Counted from the stretch's first letter, positions 24,882 to 40,773 are shown. The stretch: DNA of 64,000 nucleotides from Methylobacterium pseudosasicola (GCF_900114535.1 NZ_FOTK01000008.1:124001-188000), one strand, 5' to 3'. The notes: a model not told the origin generated them from the letters alone. Translations and numbers: made by a program.

Positions 24882-26087
24882 ATGCCGTCCCGCCGCGCGG
24901 TGCTCGCAGCCGCATTGTGCCTTTTCCCGGCGGTCGCACGAGCCGCGAAGCCTTCGACTGCGGACGGTCCCTTTCAGGCTTTCATCGCAGCCCTGCGACC
25001 GGATGCGGAGGCCCGCGGCGTCTCGGCGGAAACCTTCGCGGCCGCCTTCCGCGGTATCACGGCGCCCGATGCCGGAATCCTCGCCCGGACGAAGCAGCAG
25101 AACGAGTTCGTGCGCCCGGTCTGGGACTATCTGGTGGGCGCCGTCTCGGCCGGTCGGATCACCCGGGGACGCGCCCGCGCGGCAGCCCTCGCACCGACGC
25201 TGAAGGCCATCGAGGACCGTTATGGGGTCCCGGCCGCCATCGTTCTGGCCTTCTGGGGCATCGAATCCGATTTCGGTGCGAGCGCCGGCAACCTCTCGAC
25301 CATTCGGGCGCTCGCGACCCTGGCACTAGCGAAGCACCGGGGCACGCTGTTTCGCGACGAGCTGCTCGCTGCCCTGACCATTCTCCAGCGCGGCGACATC
25401 ACGCCCGACCGGATGAGCGGCAGCTGGGCCGGCGCCATGGGCCAGGTCCAGTTCCTGCCATCCACCTACCTCGCCCACGCGGTCGATTTCGACGGCGACG
25501 GCCGCCGGGATATCTGGACGAGCGACGCGGATTCGCTGGCCTCCATCGCGGCCTATCTCAAGGCTCTCGGTTGGGACCCGGCCTTGTCCTGGGGCTACGC
25601 GGTGCGCCTGCCCGAAGGGTTCGACCTCTCGGACTATTCCGGCGACCTCGCCAGGTTCGAGAGCCGCGGCGTGCGACGGACGGACGGCAAGCCGCTGCCC
25701 GAGCGCGGCAAGGCCAGCCTGTTCCTGCCCGGCGGCCTCGGCGCGCCGGCCTTCCTGATCACCGGCAATTTCGAGGTGATCCGCGGCTACAACACCTCGG
25801 ATTCCTACGCCCTAGCGGTGGGCCACCTCGCCGACCGTCTCGATGGCGGCCCCGCCCTGGCGGCCCCCTGGCCGACCGGCCCGCGCCTCGACGGTGCCGG
25901 TTTGCGGGCGCTTCAGACCGGGCTCGCGGCGGCGGGTTTCTACGAGGGCCCGACCGACGGTCGCGCCGGCCCGAAGCTACGGGAAGCGGTGCGGCGCTAC
26001 CAGATCAGCGCGGGGTTGCAAGCCGATGGCTACGCCACACCGGCGCTTCTCGCCCATGTCCAAGAGCGGCACGGTCTCGGTCGATAG
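24882..26087 (+). CDS. Lytic murein transglycosylase (MltB-type) with peptidoglycan-binding domain
   Basis: A 401-residue exported enzyme cleaving the glycan strand of peptidoglycan. A signal peptide (RRAVLAAALCLFPAVARA) is followed by the SLT_2 catalytic domain; the active Glu is in FWGIESDFGASAGN. MGQVQFLPSTYLAHAVDFDG is the classic substrate region. From about residue 340 a PG_binding_1 domain appears (LDGAGLRALQTGLAAAGF, RRYQISAGLQADGYAT). The longer upstream frame is rejected since the signal peptide starts here. It lies between a galE remnant and the DUF459 gene. Confidence 0.91.
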   Translation: MPSRRAVLAAALCLFPAVARAAKPSTADGPFQAFIAALRPDAEARGVSAETFAAAFRGITAPDAGILARTKQQNEFVRPVWDYLVGAVSAGRITRGRARAAALAPTLKAIEDRYGVPAAIVLAFWGIESDFGASAGNLSTIRALATLALAKHRGTLFRDELLAALTILQRGDITPDRMSGSWAGAMGQVQFLPSTYLAHAVDFDGDGRRDIWTSDADSLASIAAYLKALGWDPALSWGYAVRLPEGFDLSDYSGDLARFESRGVRRTDGKPLPERGKASLFLPGGLGAPAFLITGNFEVIRGYNTSDSYALAVGHLADRLDGGPALAAPWPTGPRLDGAGLRALQTGLAAAGFYEGPTDGRAGPKLREAVRRYQISAGLQADGYATPALLAHVQERHGLGR

Positions 26088-26166
26088 CGCCCGGTTTAGA
26101 CGTGCGCGTCCATCTCCCCTATACTGTCGGCCAGCGATCGGCATCCGGTCGCCTTGGGAATACGGG

Positions 26167-27606
26167 ATGCGCATGAGAGTCGCTGTCTGGCGCTGCACGA
26201 CCCGTCCGGTCCTCCTCGGGCTGGCCGTCCTGCTGGGCCAGGCAGGTCTGTCTCTGGTCGGCACCGCGCCCGCCCGGGCGCAGTGGGGCGACGGCTACCA
26301 GCAGCCCGGGAATGGGGCCTATTCCGAAGCACCGATGCGGCGGCGCCCGCGCGATGCCTATTACCGCGATGACGGCGCCTATGCGCGCCAACCCCGCTAC
26401 GCGCCGCCCCAGGAAGCACCGCGCCAGTTCTACTGGCCCTGGGAGGACCGTCCCCAGCAGCCGACGGCCCCCCCGCCGGAGCGCACCTACCGGGCGCCGC
26501 GGCCCCGCAGCCCCGTCGGAACCGCCGACGCGCAGCGGCCCCCACCCGCCACCAAGCGGCGGGAACGCCCGGCCCGGGCGCCGATTCCGCCGAAGCCCGC
26601 CATCACCAAGACCGCGCCGAACGTGCAGATCGCGGTGTTCGGCGATTCTCTGGCCGACCACCTCGCCCGCGGCCTCGACGACGTCTTCGAGGACAATGCC
26701 GATATCGCCGTGGTCGATCGCGCGAAGGGCGATAGCGGGCTCGTGCGCAAGGACGTGATCGATTGGCCGAAGAGCGCCGAAGATTACCTCCGCACCAATC
26801 CGAAGGTCCGCTACGCACTGATCATGCTCGGCGCCAATGACCGCCAGCCGATCCGCGAGGGCGACGAAACGGCCGAGCCGCTCACCGATCGCTGGAAGGC
26901 CCTGTACCGCGCGCGGGTCGACGCCCTCCTGAAGGTATTCACCGACCACAAGGTGCCGCTGGTCTGGGTCGGCCTCCCGCCGATGCAGAGCGAGACGCTG
27001 AGCCGGGACCTCGCCGGCATCAACGACATCGTCCGGGACAGCGTGACCAAGGCCGGCGCGACCTATGTCGACATCTGGCCGGGCTTCGTCGACGATCGCG
27101 ACCGCTACGCGGCCTCCGGCCCCGATCCCGAGGGTCAGATCGCCAAGCTCCGCACCGCCGACGGCGTCCACTTCACCAAAGCTGGCGACCGCAAGCTGGC
27201 GCACTTCGCCGATGTCGAGCTGAAGCGGCTGATGGGCACGGCAACGCCGGCGCTAACCGATCAGCCGCCGACCGCAACCATCGCGCCGGCCGGGCCACCC
27301 TCGACGACGGGACCGAGCCTCGACGGTTCGGGGCAGCCCACCGACACCGCGACCATCGACCGCCAAATCACCGCGATGCTGCCGAGCCTGCCGGAACCGC
27401 CGGGCGTCCCGGCCCTGCCGGTGAAGCCCGCCGCCGGACCGGTTGTGCCGCTCGGCCGTGTCGAGGTTTCCCCCGGTGGAGCGCTGCTCACCGGCCGGCC
27501 GCGCGACGGCGACAATCTCGGCACCGTCGAGCGGACCCTGGTCCGCGGTGCCGCACCGCTGCCGCAGCCCGGCCGCGCCGACGATTTCCGCTGGCCGCCC
27601 GGCTGA
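26167..27606 (+). CDS. DUF459 family SGNH hydrolase-like exported protein
   Basis: A 479-residue protein. An N-terminal signal peptide (segment ending APARAQW) is followed by a proline/arginine-rich linker (about residues 40-150) and then the DUF459 domain. That domain has FGDSLADHLARGLDDVF as the nucleophile-Ser block, MLGANDRQPI as the Asn block, and DGVHFTKAGDRKLA as the Asp-x-x-His block. The full SGNH catalytic set supports esterase or acyltransferase activity at the envelope, possibly on glycan or peptidoglycan. A Pro-rich C-tail follows. It begins 79 bp after the transglycosylase gene. Confidence 0.85.
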   Translation: MRMRVAVWRCTTRPVLLGLAVLLGQAGLSLVGTAPARAQWGDGYQQPGNGAYSEAPMRRRPRDAYYRDDGAYARQPRYAPPQEAPRQFYWPWEDRPQQPTAPPPERTYRAPRPRSPVGTADAQRPPPATKRRERPARAPIPPKPAITKTAPNVQIAVFGDSLADHLARGLDDVFEDNADIAVVDRAKGDSGLVRKDVIDWPKSAEDYLRTNPKVRYALIMLGANDRQPIREGDETAEPLTDRWKALYRARVDALLKVFTDHKVPLVWVGLPPMQSETLSRDLAGINDIVRDSVTKAGATYVDIWPGFVDDRDRYAASGPDPEGQIAKLRTADGVHFTKAGDRKLAHFADVELKRLMGTATPALTDQPPTATIAPAGPPSTTGPSLDGSGQPTDTATIDRQITAMLPSLPEPPGVPALPVKPAAGPVVPLGRVEVSPGGALLTGRPRDGDNLGTVERTLVRGAAPLPQPGRADDFRWPPG

Positions 27607-27618
27607 AGCGCGGGCCCG

Positions 27619-27641
27619 GCGCGGGCTTCGTGATCCCGCGC
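27619..27641. terminator. Hairpin between convergent DUF459 and gltD genes
   Basis: A 7-bp perfect inverted repeat (GCGCGGG / CCCGCGC) with a 9-nt loop sits between two convergent genes. There is no T-run on either side, so it is only a candidate bidirectional terminator. Confidence 0.3.
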
Positions 27642-27659
27642 CGATGATCTCGTAAGAAA

Positions 27660-29093
27660 CTACCGGGGTAGGACGCTCGCGCCCATCAGGGTCTCGTCGA
27701 TGGCGCGGGCGGCCTGACGGCCCTCGCGGATCGCCCAGACCACCAGGGACTGGCCCCGGCGCATGTCGCCCGCGCTCCAGATCTTCTCGTCCGAGGTGCG
27801 GTAATCCTCCTCGTTCGCCTCGACGTTGCCGCGCTTGCTGACGCTGATGCCGGATTGCTCGAGGAGGCCCTTCTGGACCGAGCCGGCAAAGCCGATCGCC
27901 ATGAAGACGAGATCGGCCGGAAGGATGAACTCGCTCCCGGGGATCGGCTGACGCTTGGCGTCGACCCGGGCGCAGACCACGCCGGTCAGCCGGCCCTTCT
28001 TGTTGCCTTCGAGCCGGAGCGTCGCCGCCTGGAACTCGCGCTCGGCGCCCTCGGCCTGGCTGGAGGAGGTGCGCATCTTGGTCGGCCAGTACGGCCACAC
28101 CGTCAGCTTGTCCTCGCGCTCGGGCGGACGCGGGCGGATATCGAGCTGGGTCACCGACAGGGCGCCCTGGCGGAAGGCGGTGCCCACGCAATCCGAGGCG
28201 GTGTCGCCGCCGCCGATTACCACGACGTTCTTGCCTGAGGCCAGGATCGGTGCCTCGCCGTTGCCGCGCATCGGCTCGGCCGCCACGCGCCGGTTCGACT
28301 GGATCAGGTAGGGCATCGCGTAGTGGACGCCCTCGAGCTCCTGCCCCGGGAGCTGCGGGTTCCGCGGATCCTCGGCGCCGCCGCAGAACATCACCGCGTC
28401 GAACTCGGCCTTCAGCTCCTCAACCGGCTTCGTCACGCCGATATTCTGGTTGTAGTGGAACACCACGCCCTCGGCCTCCATCTGCCGCACGCGGCGGTCG
28501 ATGTGGCGCTTCTCCATCTTGAAGTCGGGAATGCCGTAGCGGAGCAGGCCGCCGGCCTTGGGCTCACGCTCGAACACGTGCACGTCATGGCCCACCCGGG
28601 CGAGCTGCTGGGCCGCCGCGAGACCGGCCGGCCCAGAGCCGACGATCGCCACGCGCTTGCCGGTCCGCACGGACGCCGCCTCGGGCTTGATCCAGCCCAT
28701 GTTCCAGGCGCGATCGGCGATGGCCTGCTCGATCGTCTTGATGGCGACCGGCTGGTTCTCGAGGTTGAGCGTGCACGCCTCCTCGCAGGGCGCCGGGCAG
28801 ACGCGACCGGTGAACTCGGGAAAGTTGTTGGTCGAATGGAGGTTGCGCGAGGCCTCCTCCCAATCCGACTGGAACACGAGGTCGTTCCAGTCCGGGATCT
28901 GGTTGTGGACCGGGCAGCCGGTTGGCCCGTGGCAGAACGGGATGCCGCAATCCATGCAGCGCGCCGCCTGTTTGGTCAGGTCGTGCTCGTCGAGCGGCAG
29001 GGTGAACTCGCGGAAGTGCCGCACGCGATCGGCCGCGAGCTGGTACTTCTGCTCCTGCCGGTCGAACTCGAGGAAACCCGTGATCTTGCCCAT
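27660..29093 (-). CDS. gltD: Glutamate synthase (NADPH) small subunit
   Basis: A 477-residue FAD/NADPH-binding subunit that feeds electrons to GltB for glutamate formation from 2-oxoglutarate and glutamine. N-terminal cysteines (ARCMDCGIPFC and CPAPCEEAC) bind [4Fe-4S] clusters, VAIVGSGPAGLAAAQQLA is the FAD fingerprint, and VVVIGGGDTASDCVGTA the NADPH fingerprint. The end WAIREGRQAARAID is typical. Length fits the family. It is the last gene of a leftward operon beginning with gltB but is separated from gltB by a vapBC pair and has a 68-bp gap upstream. Confidence 0.95.
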   Translation of the reverse strand: MGKITGFLEFDRQEQKYQLAADRVRHFREFTLPLDEHDLTKQAARCMDCGIPFCHGPTGCPVHNQIPDWNDLVFQSDWEEASRNLHSTNNFPEFTGRVCPAPCEEACTLNLENQPVAIKTIEQAIADRAWNMGWIKPEAASVRTGKRVAIVGSGPAGLAAAQQLARVGHDVHVFEREPKAGGLLRYGIPDFKMEKRHIDRRVRQMEAEGVVFHYNQNIGVTKPVEELKAEFDAVMFCGGAEDPRNPQLPGQELEGVHYAMPYLIQSNRRVAAEPMRGNGEAPILASGKNVVVIGGGDTASDCVGTAFRQGALSVTQLDIRPRPPEREDKLTVWPYWPTKMRTSSSQAEGAEREFQAATLRLEGNKKGRLTGVVCARVDAKRQPIPGSEFILPADLVFMAIGFAGSVQKGLLEQSGISVSKRGNVEANEEDYRTSDEKIWSAGDMRRGQSLVVWAIREGRQAARAIDETLMGASVLPR

Positions 29094-29161
29094 CGGTCAG
29101 TCCAATCGCGCCGCTATGTCTTCCATCGGGTCGCCTCGCTCCGCAGTGGAGAGGGGATCGA

Positions 29162-29563
29162 TCACGGGCGAACCCAGTTCTCGATCGCCAAACCGCTGAT
29201 CCGCGCGAATTCCCGCGTGTTGTCCGTCACCAGTACGCTCCCATCGGCGAGAGCCTGAGTTGCGATGAGCAGGTCGTTGGCCCCGATCGGTGTCCCGGCC
29301 CGCTCAAGCCCGAGACGTAGGTTCGCGTAGATCGCGTCGTACGGGACTCGCCAGGGTTCGATCGAGACGGCGCCGAGCACCGCTTCGACCTGTCGTGTCA
29401 GCCGATCCGACCCTTTTCGCAGAGCGCCATACCGCAATTCAGCGGCGACGACGACGCTTGTGTAGATTTCCGTCTCCCCGACCCGTTGGACCAGCTCCGC
29501 CACCGGGCCTCGCGGCGACCGGACCAGCGCCGAGAGGATGTTGGTGTCGAGCAGGTAGCGCAT
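29162..29563 (-). CDS. vapC: PIN-domain ribonuclease toxin VapC
   Basis: A 133-residue PIN-domain protein. The four acidic metal-binding residues are present: Asp6 (LLDTNIL), Glu42 (AAELRYG), Asp97 (GANDLLIATQAL) and Asp114 (LVTDNTREF). VapC toxins cut tRNA or rRNA and are held inactive by VapB. The gene begins directly after the VapB stop codon, with no spacer, which implies coupled expression. All active-site residues are intact, so the toxin should be functional. Confidence 0.92.
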   Translation of the reverse strand: MRYLLDTNILSALVRSPRGPVAELVQRVGETEIYTSVVVAAELRYGALRKGSDRLTRQVEAVLGAVSIEPWRVPYDAIYANLRLGLERAGTPIGANDLLIATQALADGSVLVTDNTREFARISGLAIENWVRP

Positions 29564-29800
29564 TCACAGGTGAACGTCGTCGGGCGGCGCGTCCGCGATC
29601 TCCGGCCAAGCCTCGTCGAGGTCGTCCAAACTGTCGAGGACGCGCAACAGCGAGGGACGTCCGACCGGCTCGACCACCAGCCTCGCCCCGTCCCGGCGCA
29701 GCAGCACGTCATCGCCGCCCAGCATGAAGCTGGGCGGGATGTCGAGCCGCTGCCCGTCCGGGGTCCGGACCAGGCGGATGCGTGCCACCGGTTCGCCCAT
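29564..29800 (-). CDS. vapB: Antitoxin VapB (AbrB/SpoVT-like)
   Basis: A 78-residue antitoxin. The N-terminal half (IRLVRTPDGQRLDIPPSFML to LVVEPVG) is an AbrB/SpoVT swapped-hairpin DNA-binding domain, and the acidic tail (LDSLDDLDEAWPEIADAPPDD) is the toxin-binding arm of VapB. The gene is 13 bp after the gltB stop and directly abuts vapC. It should bind its own promoter region, but no separate promoter is seen in the short gap behind gltB. Confidence 0.9.
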   Translation of the reverse strand: MGEPVARIRLVRTPDGQRLDIPPSFMLGGDDVLLRRDGARLVVEPVGRPSLLRVLDSLDDLDEAWPEIADAPPDDVHL

Positions 29801-29813
29801 CTTGCCCCCGCCG

Positions 29814-34529
<4,716 letters not shown>

Positions 34530-35090
34530 GCTTCGTCTCGTCCTTCCCTCGATCCCGTCCGCTGCCGATCAACCCGCGAGCATGTTTCATGCCTGCGAGC
34601 CGTCGCCGCCCGGCGCCCCGACCCGATGCCGCAGGCGGTCCGGCCGGTCCCCGGGAGGGCACGTCCGTCGACCTTCGTTCATCGAGAACCCGGACCGCTC
34701 CGGAGAGCGGCGCGCTGGCGCGCTCGAGACCGTCTGCCGGATTTCTCGCTTGCGCGCGAGACGGAGACGGTCGGCATGCACGGCCGATGGGACAGTTCTA
34801 CTGTCCTAAGTCGCGAAATTGGCAGATTGAAACCGTTTCAGCAAGGGATCGCGCGAGGACGCGGGCGCGGCATCGGCGACTTGGCTTAAACTGCCGTTCA
34901 CCAGTCTCTTCCGCAATCTCGCCCGAATCACCCAGTCTACGGGATCTTGCCGAGCACAAGCGGCATGCGGGGCAACGACCTCGCCGGCATGGTCGAGGTC
35001 TGGGCAAACCGGCCCGGACCATGCCGGAACCGGTTACTCTGCCGGGTCTTCAAGACAGGCGGGTCTCCAAGACGGGAACGCACCAGAGTG
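34530..35090. other. Divergent regulatory region between gltB and a secreted protein gene
   Basis: About 560 bp with no convincing gene. It must hold the gltB promoter (leftward) and that of the exported protein gene (rightward). A perfect palindrome TGAAAC-C-GTTTCA lies at 34828-34840, and an A/T-rich block (about 34811-34840) surrounds it. This is a plausible operator for the glutamate synthase operon, by eye only. Confidence 0.4.
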
Positions 35091-35969
35091 ATGATCGAGA
35101 ACAGACTGGCTGGCCGGGCACGGCGCGCGACGACGCGTGCGCTCTGTGCCGTGCTGCTGTCCGGCGGAGCGGTGCTGGGCCTCTGCCGCGGGGCCAGCGC
35201 GCAATTTGCCCTTGAGGACGACATTCTGCCGCCGCGGGTCGTCGCGTGGCGCTTGGCCGATCGCGGCTTCAGCGGCTTGAGCCGCCCGCGCTTCGACGGA
35301 CGCGTCTACGTGGTGGATGCCGTCAGCCCGACTGGTGTCCCGGTCCGCCTCTTCGTCGATCCCGCCGCGGGCGCGATCGTCGGGCGTCAGCGGATCAGCC
35401 CGCCGGAGACCTATGCCCGGCTCGAGCGGCCCGGTCCCGGCTTCGGCTGGACCGAGGAGGAGGCCGCACCGCGCCGGATCCTGCGGCCGGCGACGCCTGA
35501 CGACGTGCCGGGCCCGGCCGTACGTCCGCAACGCCGTCCGGTTCCCGAGGCCCTGCGCCCAGACACCAACCCCGATGGCCTCAATCCCGATAGCCGTCCC
35601 CGCCCCGAAGCGCCGCGGAAGATCGCGCACGCGGCCCAGCCCGGCCGCCAGCCCGAGCTGAAACCCGCGCTTCGCACGGTGCCCGAGGCCCCTGCCCCGA
35701 AGGTCGCCCCCGCCGAGGCCGCCAAGGCGGATCCCGCTGCCGAGTCGAAGCCGGACACCAAGTCGGCCGCCATCGACAAGGCGCCCGCCGCCAGCCCTGC
35801 GCCCGCGAATCCCGCTCCGGCCAAGCCCGCGATGGGCGGCGTCGCCGAGGCCGCCAAGCCTGCGGCTCAGGATTGGAAGGATCCTCCGGCGGACAAGAAG
35901 CCGGTACGAATCATCGGCGGTGCGACCATCGTCCCCGGCCCCTCCGAGAAGGAGCCGGCGGCGCAGTAA
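35091..35969 (+). CDS. Exported Ala/Pro-rich protein of unknown function
   Basis: A 292-residue protein starting with MIENRLAGRARR and a hydrophobic segment (LCAVLLSGGAVLGLCRGASA) that is a signal peptide. The mature N-terminus (FALEDDILPPRVVAWRLADRGFSGL) and a short domain through PAAGAIVGRQRI may form a small fold (PepSY-like in general form, unproven). From about residue 130 the protein is a long disordered Pro/Ala/Lys-rich tail, perhaps spanning or anchoring in the periplasm. Starts with ATG (preceded by an overlapping GTG). Convergent with fdhD. Confidence 0.7.
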   Translation: MIENRLAGRARRATTRALCAVLLSGGAVLGLCRGASAQFALEDDILPPRVVAWRLADRGFSGLSRPRFDGRVYVVDAVSPTGVPVRLFVDPAAGAIVGRQRISPPETYARLERPGPGFGWTEEEAAPRRILRPATPDDVPGPAVRPQRRPVPEALRPDTNPDGLNPDSRPRPEAPRKIAHAAQPGRQPELKPALRTVPEAPAPKVAPAEAAKADPAAESKPDTKSAAIDKAPAASPAPANPAPAKPAMGGVAEAAKPAAQDWKDPPADKKPVRIIGGATIVPGPSEKEPAAQ

Positions 35970-35971
35970 CG

Positions 35972-36814
35972 TCAGCCGCCGGGGGCCAGCCGTTCGGCCC
36001 CGGTGAAGACGGTCAGCGTGTCCGCGCGCGCGATGGCGCAGAGCGTGATCCCGTGCGCCCGGGCGCGCTCCAGCGCCAGGGAGGTCGGGGCCGAGATCGC
36101 CACGATCACGGCGGCGCCGAGGCGCGCGGCCTTCTCGACCATCTCGAACGAGCAGCGGCTGGTGATCACCAGGAAGCCGCCGGCCGTGTCGGTACCGGCC
36201 CGCATCAGCGCGCCGATCAGCTTGTCCAAGGCATTGTGCCGGCCGACATCCTCGCGCACCGCGACGAGCGTGCCGTCGAGCCGGGCCCAGGCGGCGGCGT
36301 GAACGGCGCGCGTCTCGGCGCTCAGAACCTGCGCCGCATCGAGGCCGTCCAGCGCCTTGGCGATGGCCGGGAGGGCGACCCGCACGTTTGGCGCGTCCCG
36401 CATCTCGGCCCGGGGCAGTTCTGCTAGATCCTCGATGCCGCAGACGCCGCAACCGGTGCGACCGCTGATCGCGCGCTTGCGGGCCAGGTGCTCCCGCAGG
36501 CGCCCCGGAGCCAACTCGACATGGAGGCGCAAGCCGTCCGCGCCGGCCTCGACCCGGGTCGCGCGGATCTCGTCGGCGGTTTCGATGATCCCTTCCGTGA
36601 GGCTGAATCCGTAGGCGAAATCCTCCAGATCGGCGGGCGTCGCCATCATGACGGCATGCGGGACGCTGCCGTAGACCAGGTTCACCGGCGCCTCGACGGC
36701 CAGCGCCCGCATGCCGGGCTGCGGTTCCGAGCCCGTATAGGCGACCACCTGCATCGGGGCTCGGACTGAGCGCGGCGGCAGACCGGCCGGTCGATCCTCG
36801 GGTTTAATCAACAT
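35972..36814 (-). CDS. fdhD: Formate dehydrogenase accessory sulfurtransferase FdhD
   Basis: A 280-residue protein. It relays sulfur from the cysteine desulfurase to the molybdenum/tungsten cofactor of formate dehydrogenase. The sulfur-carrying CGVCG motif sits near residue 139. VNLVYGSVPHAVMMATPADLEDFAYGF and AREDVGRHNALDKLIGA-type segments (here VREDVGRHNALDK) are FdhD signatures. No formate dehydrogenase subunit lies in the window. Stop-to-stop convergent with the exported protein gene with a 2-bp gap. Confidence 0.95.
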   Translation of the reverse strand: MLIKPEDRPAGLPPRSVRAPMQVVAYTGSEPQPGMRALAVEAPVNLVYGSVPHAVMMATPADLEDFAYGFSLTEGIIETADEIRATRVEAGADGLRLHVELAPGRLREHLARKRAISGRTGCGVCGIEDLAELPRAEMRDAPNVRVALPAIAKALDGLDAAQVLSAETRAVHAAAWARLDGTLVAVREDVGRHNALDKLIGALMRAGTDTAGGFLVITSRCSFEMVEKAARLGAAVIVAISAPTSLALERARAHGITLCAIARADTLTVFTGAERLAPGG

Positions 36815-37098
36815 CCCACGCTCCGACGGAGTCCGCTCGCGCCGCCCCGACGCGGTGAAACAGAATCGAAGGCGACGAAAGGTCGAGGCAACGTCGCATC
36901 GACACCTGAATCAGCCGGAATCAACCCGCTGCGACGCTTGTGCGGTTGCACCTCGAACGTCCTTGTGATCTGAAGCCGCGATCGGATACATGCCGGGTAA
37001 CACAACTGGCGGTCCGTCACGTCGGCACCATCCCGCGCTCAGTCAAGACGGGAAAGGCCGGCGGGCAAGCAAATCGCACGGGGAGCAACGAGAGGCAG

Positions 37099-37938
37099 AT
37101 GCGGACGGTGCGGACGATCACCCGATCACCCTGGAGCCTCGCCGCCCTCGGCGCATTGCTCACCTCGACATCCGGTGCGCTCGCCGGCGGCTTCGGACAG
37201 CCGGTGCCGTGGGAGATGAGCCGGCAGATCCCGGTCACCGAGAATGCCCGCGACATCCTGGGCTTCGAGATCGGCCTTCATTGGCTCTCGCTGGCCATCT
37301 CGGTCTTCGTGCTCGGGCTGATCCTGTGGTGCGTCTTCCGCTTCAACGAGAAGACCAACCCGACCCCCTCGCGCACCACCCACAACACCGCCATCGAGAT
37401 CGCCTGGACCATCGTGCCGGTGCTGATCCTGGTCGCCGTCGCGATCCCGTCCTTCCGCCTGCTGCGCACGCAGCTCGCGGACCCGAAGGCGGACATGATC
37501 GTCAAGGTCATCGGCCATGCCTGGTACTGGTCCTACGAGTACCCGCAGACTGAGGCCGGCGGCGGCTTCACGTTCGATGCCAACATCGACGAGGACAAGC
37601 AGCCCCGCCTGCTCCAGACCGACAACGAGATGGTCGTGCCGCTGGGCAAGATCGTGAAGATCCAGGTGACCGCGGCCGACGTGCTGCATTCCTGGGCGAT
37701 GCCGGCCTTCGGCTTCAAGATCGACGCCGTGCCGGGCCGCCTGAACCAGATGTGGTTCCGGGCCGACAAGGAAGGCACCTTCCATGGCCAGTGCTCGGAG
37801 CTCTGCGGCCAGCGCCACGCCTACATGCCGATTGTGGTCCGCGTGGTCAGCGAGCAGGCCTATGCCGATTGGCTGAAGGAAGCGAAGACGAAGTACGCCC
37901 GCATCGATAACGGCACGAGCTTCGCCGAGGCGCGCTGA
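37099..37938 (+). CDS. coxB: Cytochrome c oxidase subunit II
   Basis: A 279-residue subunit with a signal peptide, two transmembrane helices (about residues 52-72 and 91-110), and a periplasmic cupredoxin domain. The CuA site is seen as CSELCGQRHAYMP, with the HSWAMPAFG segment giving a further ligand. ATG is supported by a GAGAGG site. It accepts electrons from cytochrome c and passes them to haem a in subunit I. It heads the operon coxB-coxA-ctaB-coxF-ctaG-coxC-DUF983-SURF1. Confidence 0.95.
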   Translation: MRTVRTITRSPWSLAALGALLTSTSGALAGGFGQPVPWEMSRQIPVTENARDILGFEIGLHWLSLAISVFVLGLILWCVFRFNEKTNPTPSRTTHNTAIEIAWTIVPVLILVAVAIPSFRLLRTQLADPKADMIVKVIGHAWYWSYEYPQTEAGGGFTFDANIDEDKQPRLLQTDNEMVVPLGKIVKIQVTAADVLHSWAMPAFGFKIDAVPGRLNQMWFRADKEGTFHGQCSELCGQRHAYMPIVVRVVSEQAYADWLKEAKTKYARIDNGTSFAEAR

Positions 37939-37949
37939 GCCCCGGCTGA

Positions 37950-39617
<1,668 letters not shown>

Positions 39618-39628
39618 ACCAAAGTCTG

Positions 39629-39652
39629 CGAGGGCCGCACAGGCGGCCCTCG
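39629..39652 (+). terminator. Strong hairpin after coxA
   Basis: A 10-bp perfect stem (CGAGGGCCGC / GCGGCCCTCG) with a 4-nt loop lies 12 bp past the coxA stop. It lacks a T-run, so it may act as an mRNA-stabilising or partial terminator that lowers expression of the assembly genes downstream. Confidence 0.45.
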
Positions 39653-39820
39653 CCCTTCCCCGGAAGCCGTGACGGCGACTTCCCGGCAAGGGCGATCAAG
39701 ACGAGCGAACCGCACAGGCCGCGTGTTCCGCTCGCACCCTCCCTTGGAACTAATCGATTTCGAAACCCGACTCGGCCGTGACGCGCGTGGCCGGGCGCCG
39801 ACACAACAGCGGCAGACGCG

Positions 39821-40768
39821 ATGACGAGCCTGACGAACACGATCGGACCGGACGCGCCGGCCCCGGCCTTCACGGCCGTCGGCGGCGACGTGCCGGACTA
39901 TTTCGCCCTGCTCAAGCCGCGGGTGATGGTCCTCGTCATCTTCACCGCGCTGGTCGGCATGGTCGTGTCTCAGGGCCATGTTGCCCCGGCGATCGGCGTG
40001 ATCTCGCTGCTGGCCATCGCGGTGGGCGCCGGCGCCTCCGGCTGCCTCAACATGTGGTGGGACGCGGATATCGACGCCGTGATGACCCGGACCGCGCAGC
40101 GCCCGATCCCGGCCGGCCGGATTTCCTCCGAGGAAGCGCTCGGCTTCGGCCTGTTCCTGTCGGTGGCGTCCGTGCTGGTTCTCGGCCTCGCCGCGAACTG
40201 GCTCGCCGCTGGACTGCTCGCCTTCACCATCGTGTTCTACGCGGTGATCTACTCGATGTGGCTGAAGCGGGCGACCGCGCAGAACATCGTGATCGGTGGG
40301 GCTGCCGGTGCCCTGCCGCCGGTGATCGGCCAGGCTGTGGTGTCCGGCTCGGTCGGGATCGAGTCGCTGGTCCTATTCGCGATCATCTTCATCTGGACGC
40401 CGCCGCACTTCTGGGCGCTGGCCCTGATCAAGGCCGAGGAATACGCCCGCGCCGGCATCCCGATGATGCCCAACGTCGCCGGCCCGGCCTCCACCCGTCG
40501 CCAGATCGTCTGGTACTCGATCTTCCTGGCCCCCCTTGGCTTGGCGCCCGTCGCCCTCGGCTTCGGCGGCCTGCTCTACGCGGTGATCGGCGTGGTCGGC
40601 GGCGTCGGCATGCTGGCCTTCAGCGTCCGCGTCCTGAAGAACCGCGAGGGCGAGGCTGAGAAGCGCGCCGCCATGGGCATGTTCGGCTTCTCGATCCTGT
40701 ACCTGTTCGCGCTGTTCTCGGCCCTGCTCGCCGAGCAGAGCTTCGGCCTGTTCCGGCCGCTGGTCTGA
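39821..40768 (+). CDS. ctaB: Protohaem IX farnesyltransferase (haem O synthase)
   Basis: A 315-residue UbiA-family prenyltransferase that adds a farnesyl group to haem B, the first step to haem A. The prenyl diphosphate-binding [15 protein letters not shown] (Asn-x-x-x-Asp) lies near residue 74 and the second Asp-rich loop is in [21 protein letters not shown]. About nine hydrophobic helices are expected. It is 203 bp after coxA and precedes coxF. Length and order match cox operons of alphaproteobacteria. Confidence 0.94.
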   Translation: MTSLTNTIGPDAPAPAFTAVGGDVPDYFALLKPRVMVLVIFTALVGMVVSQGHVAPAIGVISLLAIAVGAGASGCLNMWWDADIDAVMTRTAQRPIPAGRISSEEALGFGLFLSVASVLVLGLAANWLAAGLLAFTIVFYAVIYSMWLKRATAQNIVIGGAAGALPPVIGQAVVSGSVGIESLVLFAIIFIWTPPHFWALALIKAEEYARAGIPMMPNVAGPASTRRQIVWYSIFLAPLGLAPVALGFGGLLYAVIGVVGGVGMLAFSVRVLKNREGEAEKRAAMGMFGFSILYLFALFSALLAEQSFGLFRPLV

Positions 40769-40773
40769 GCGCC

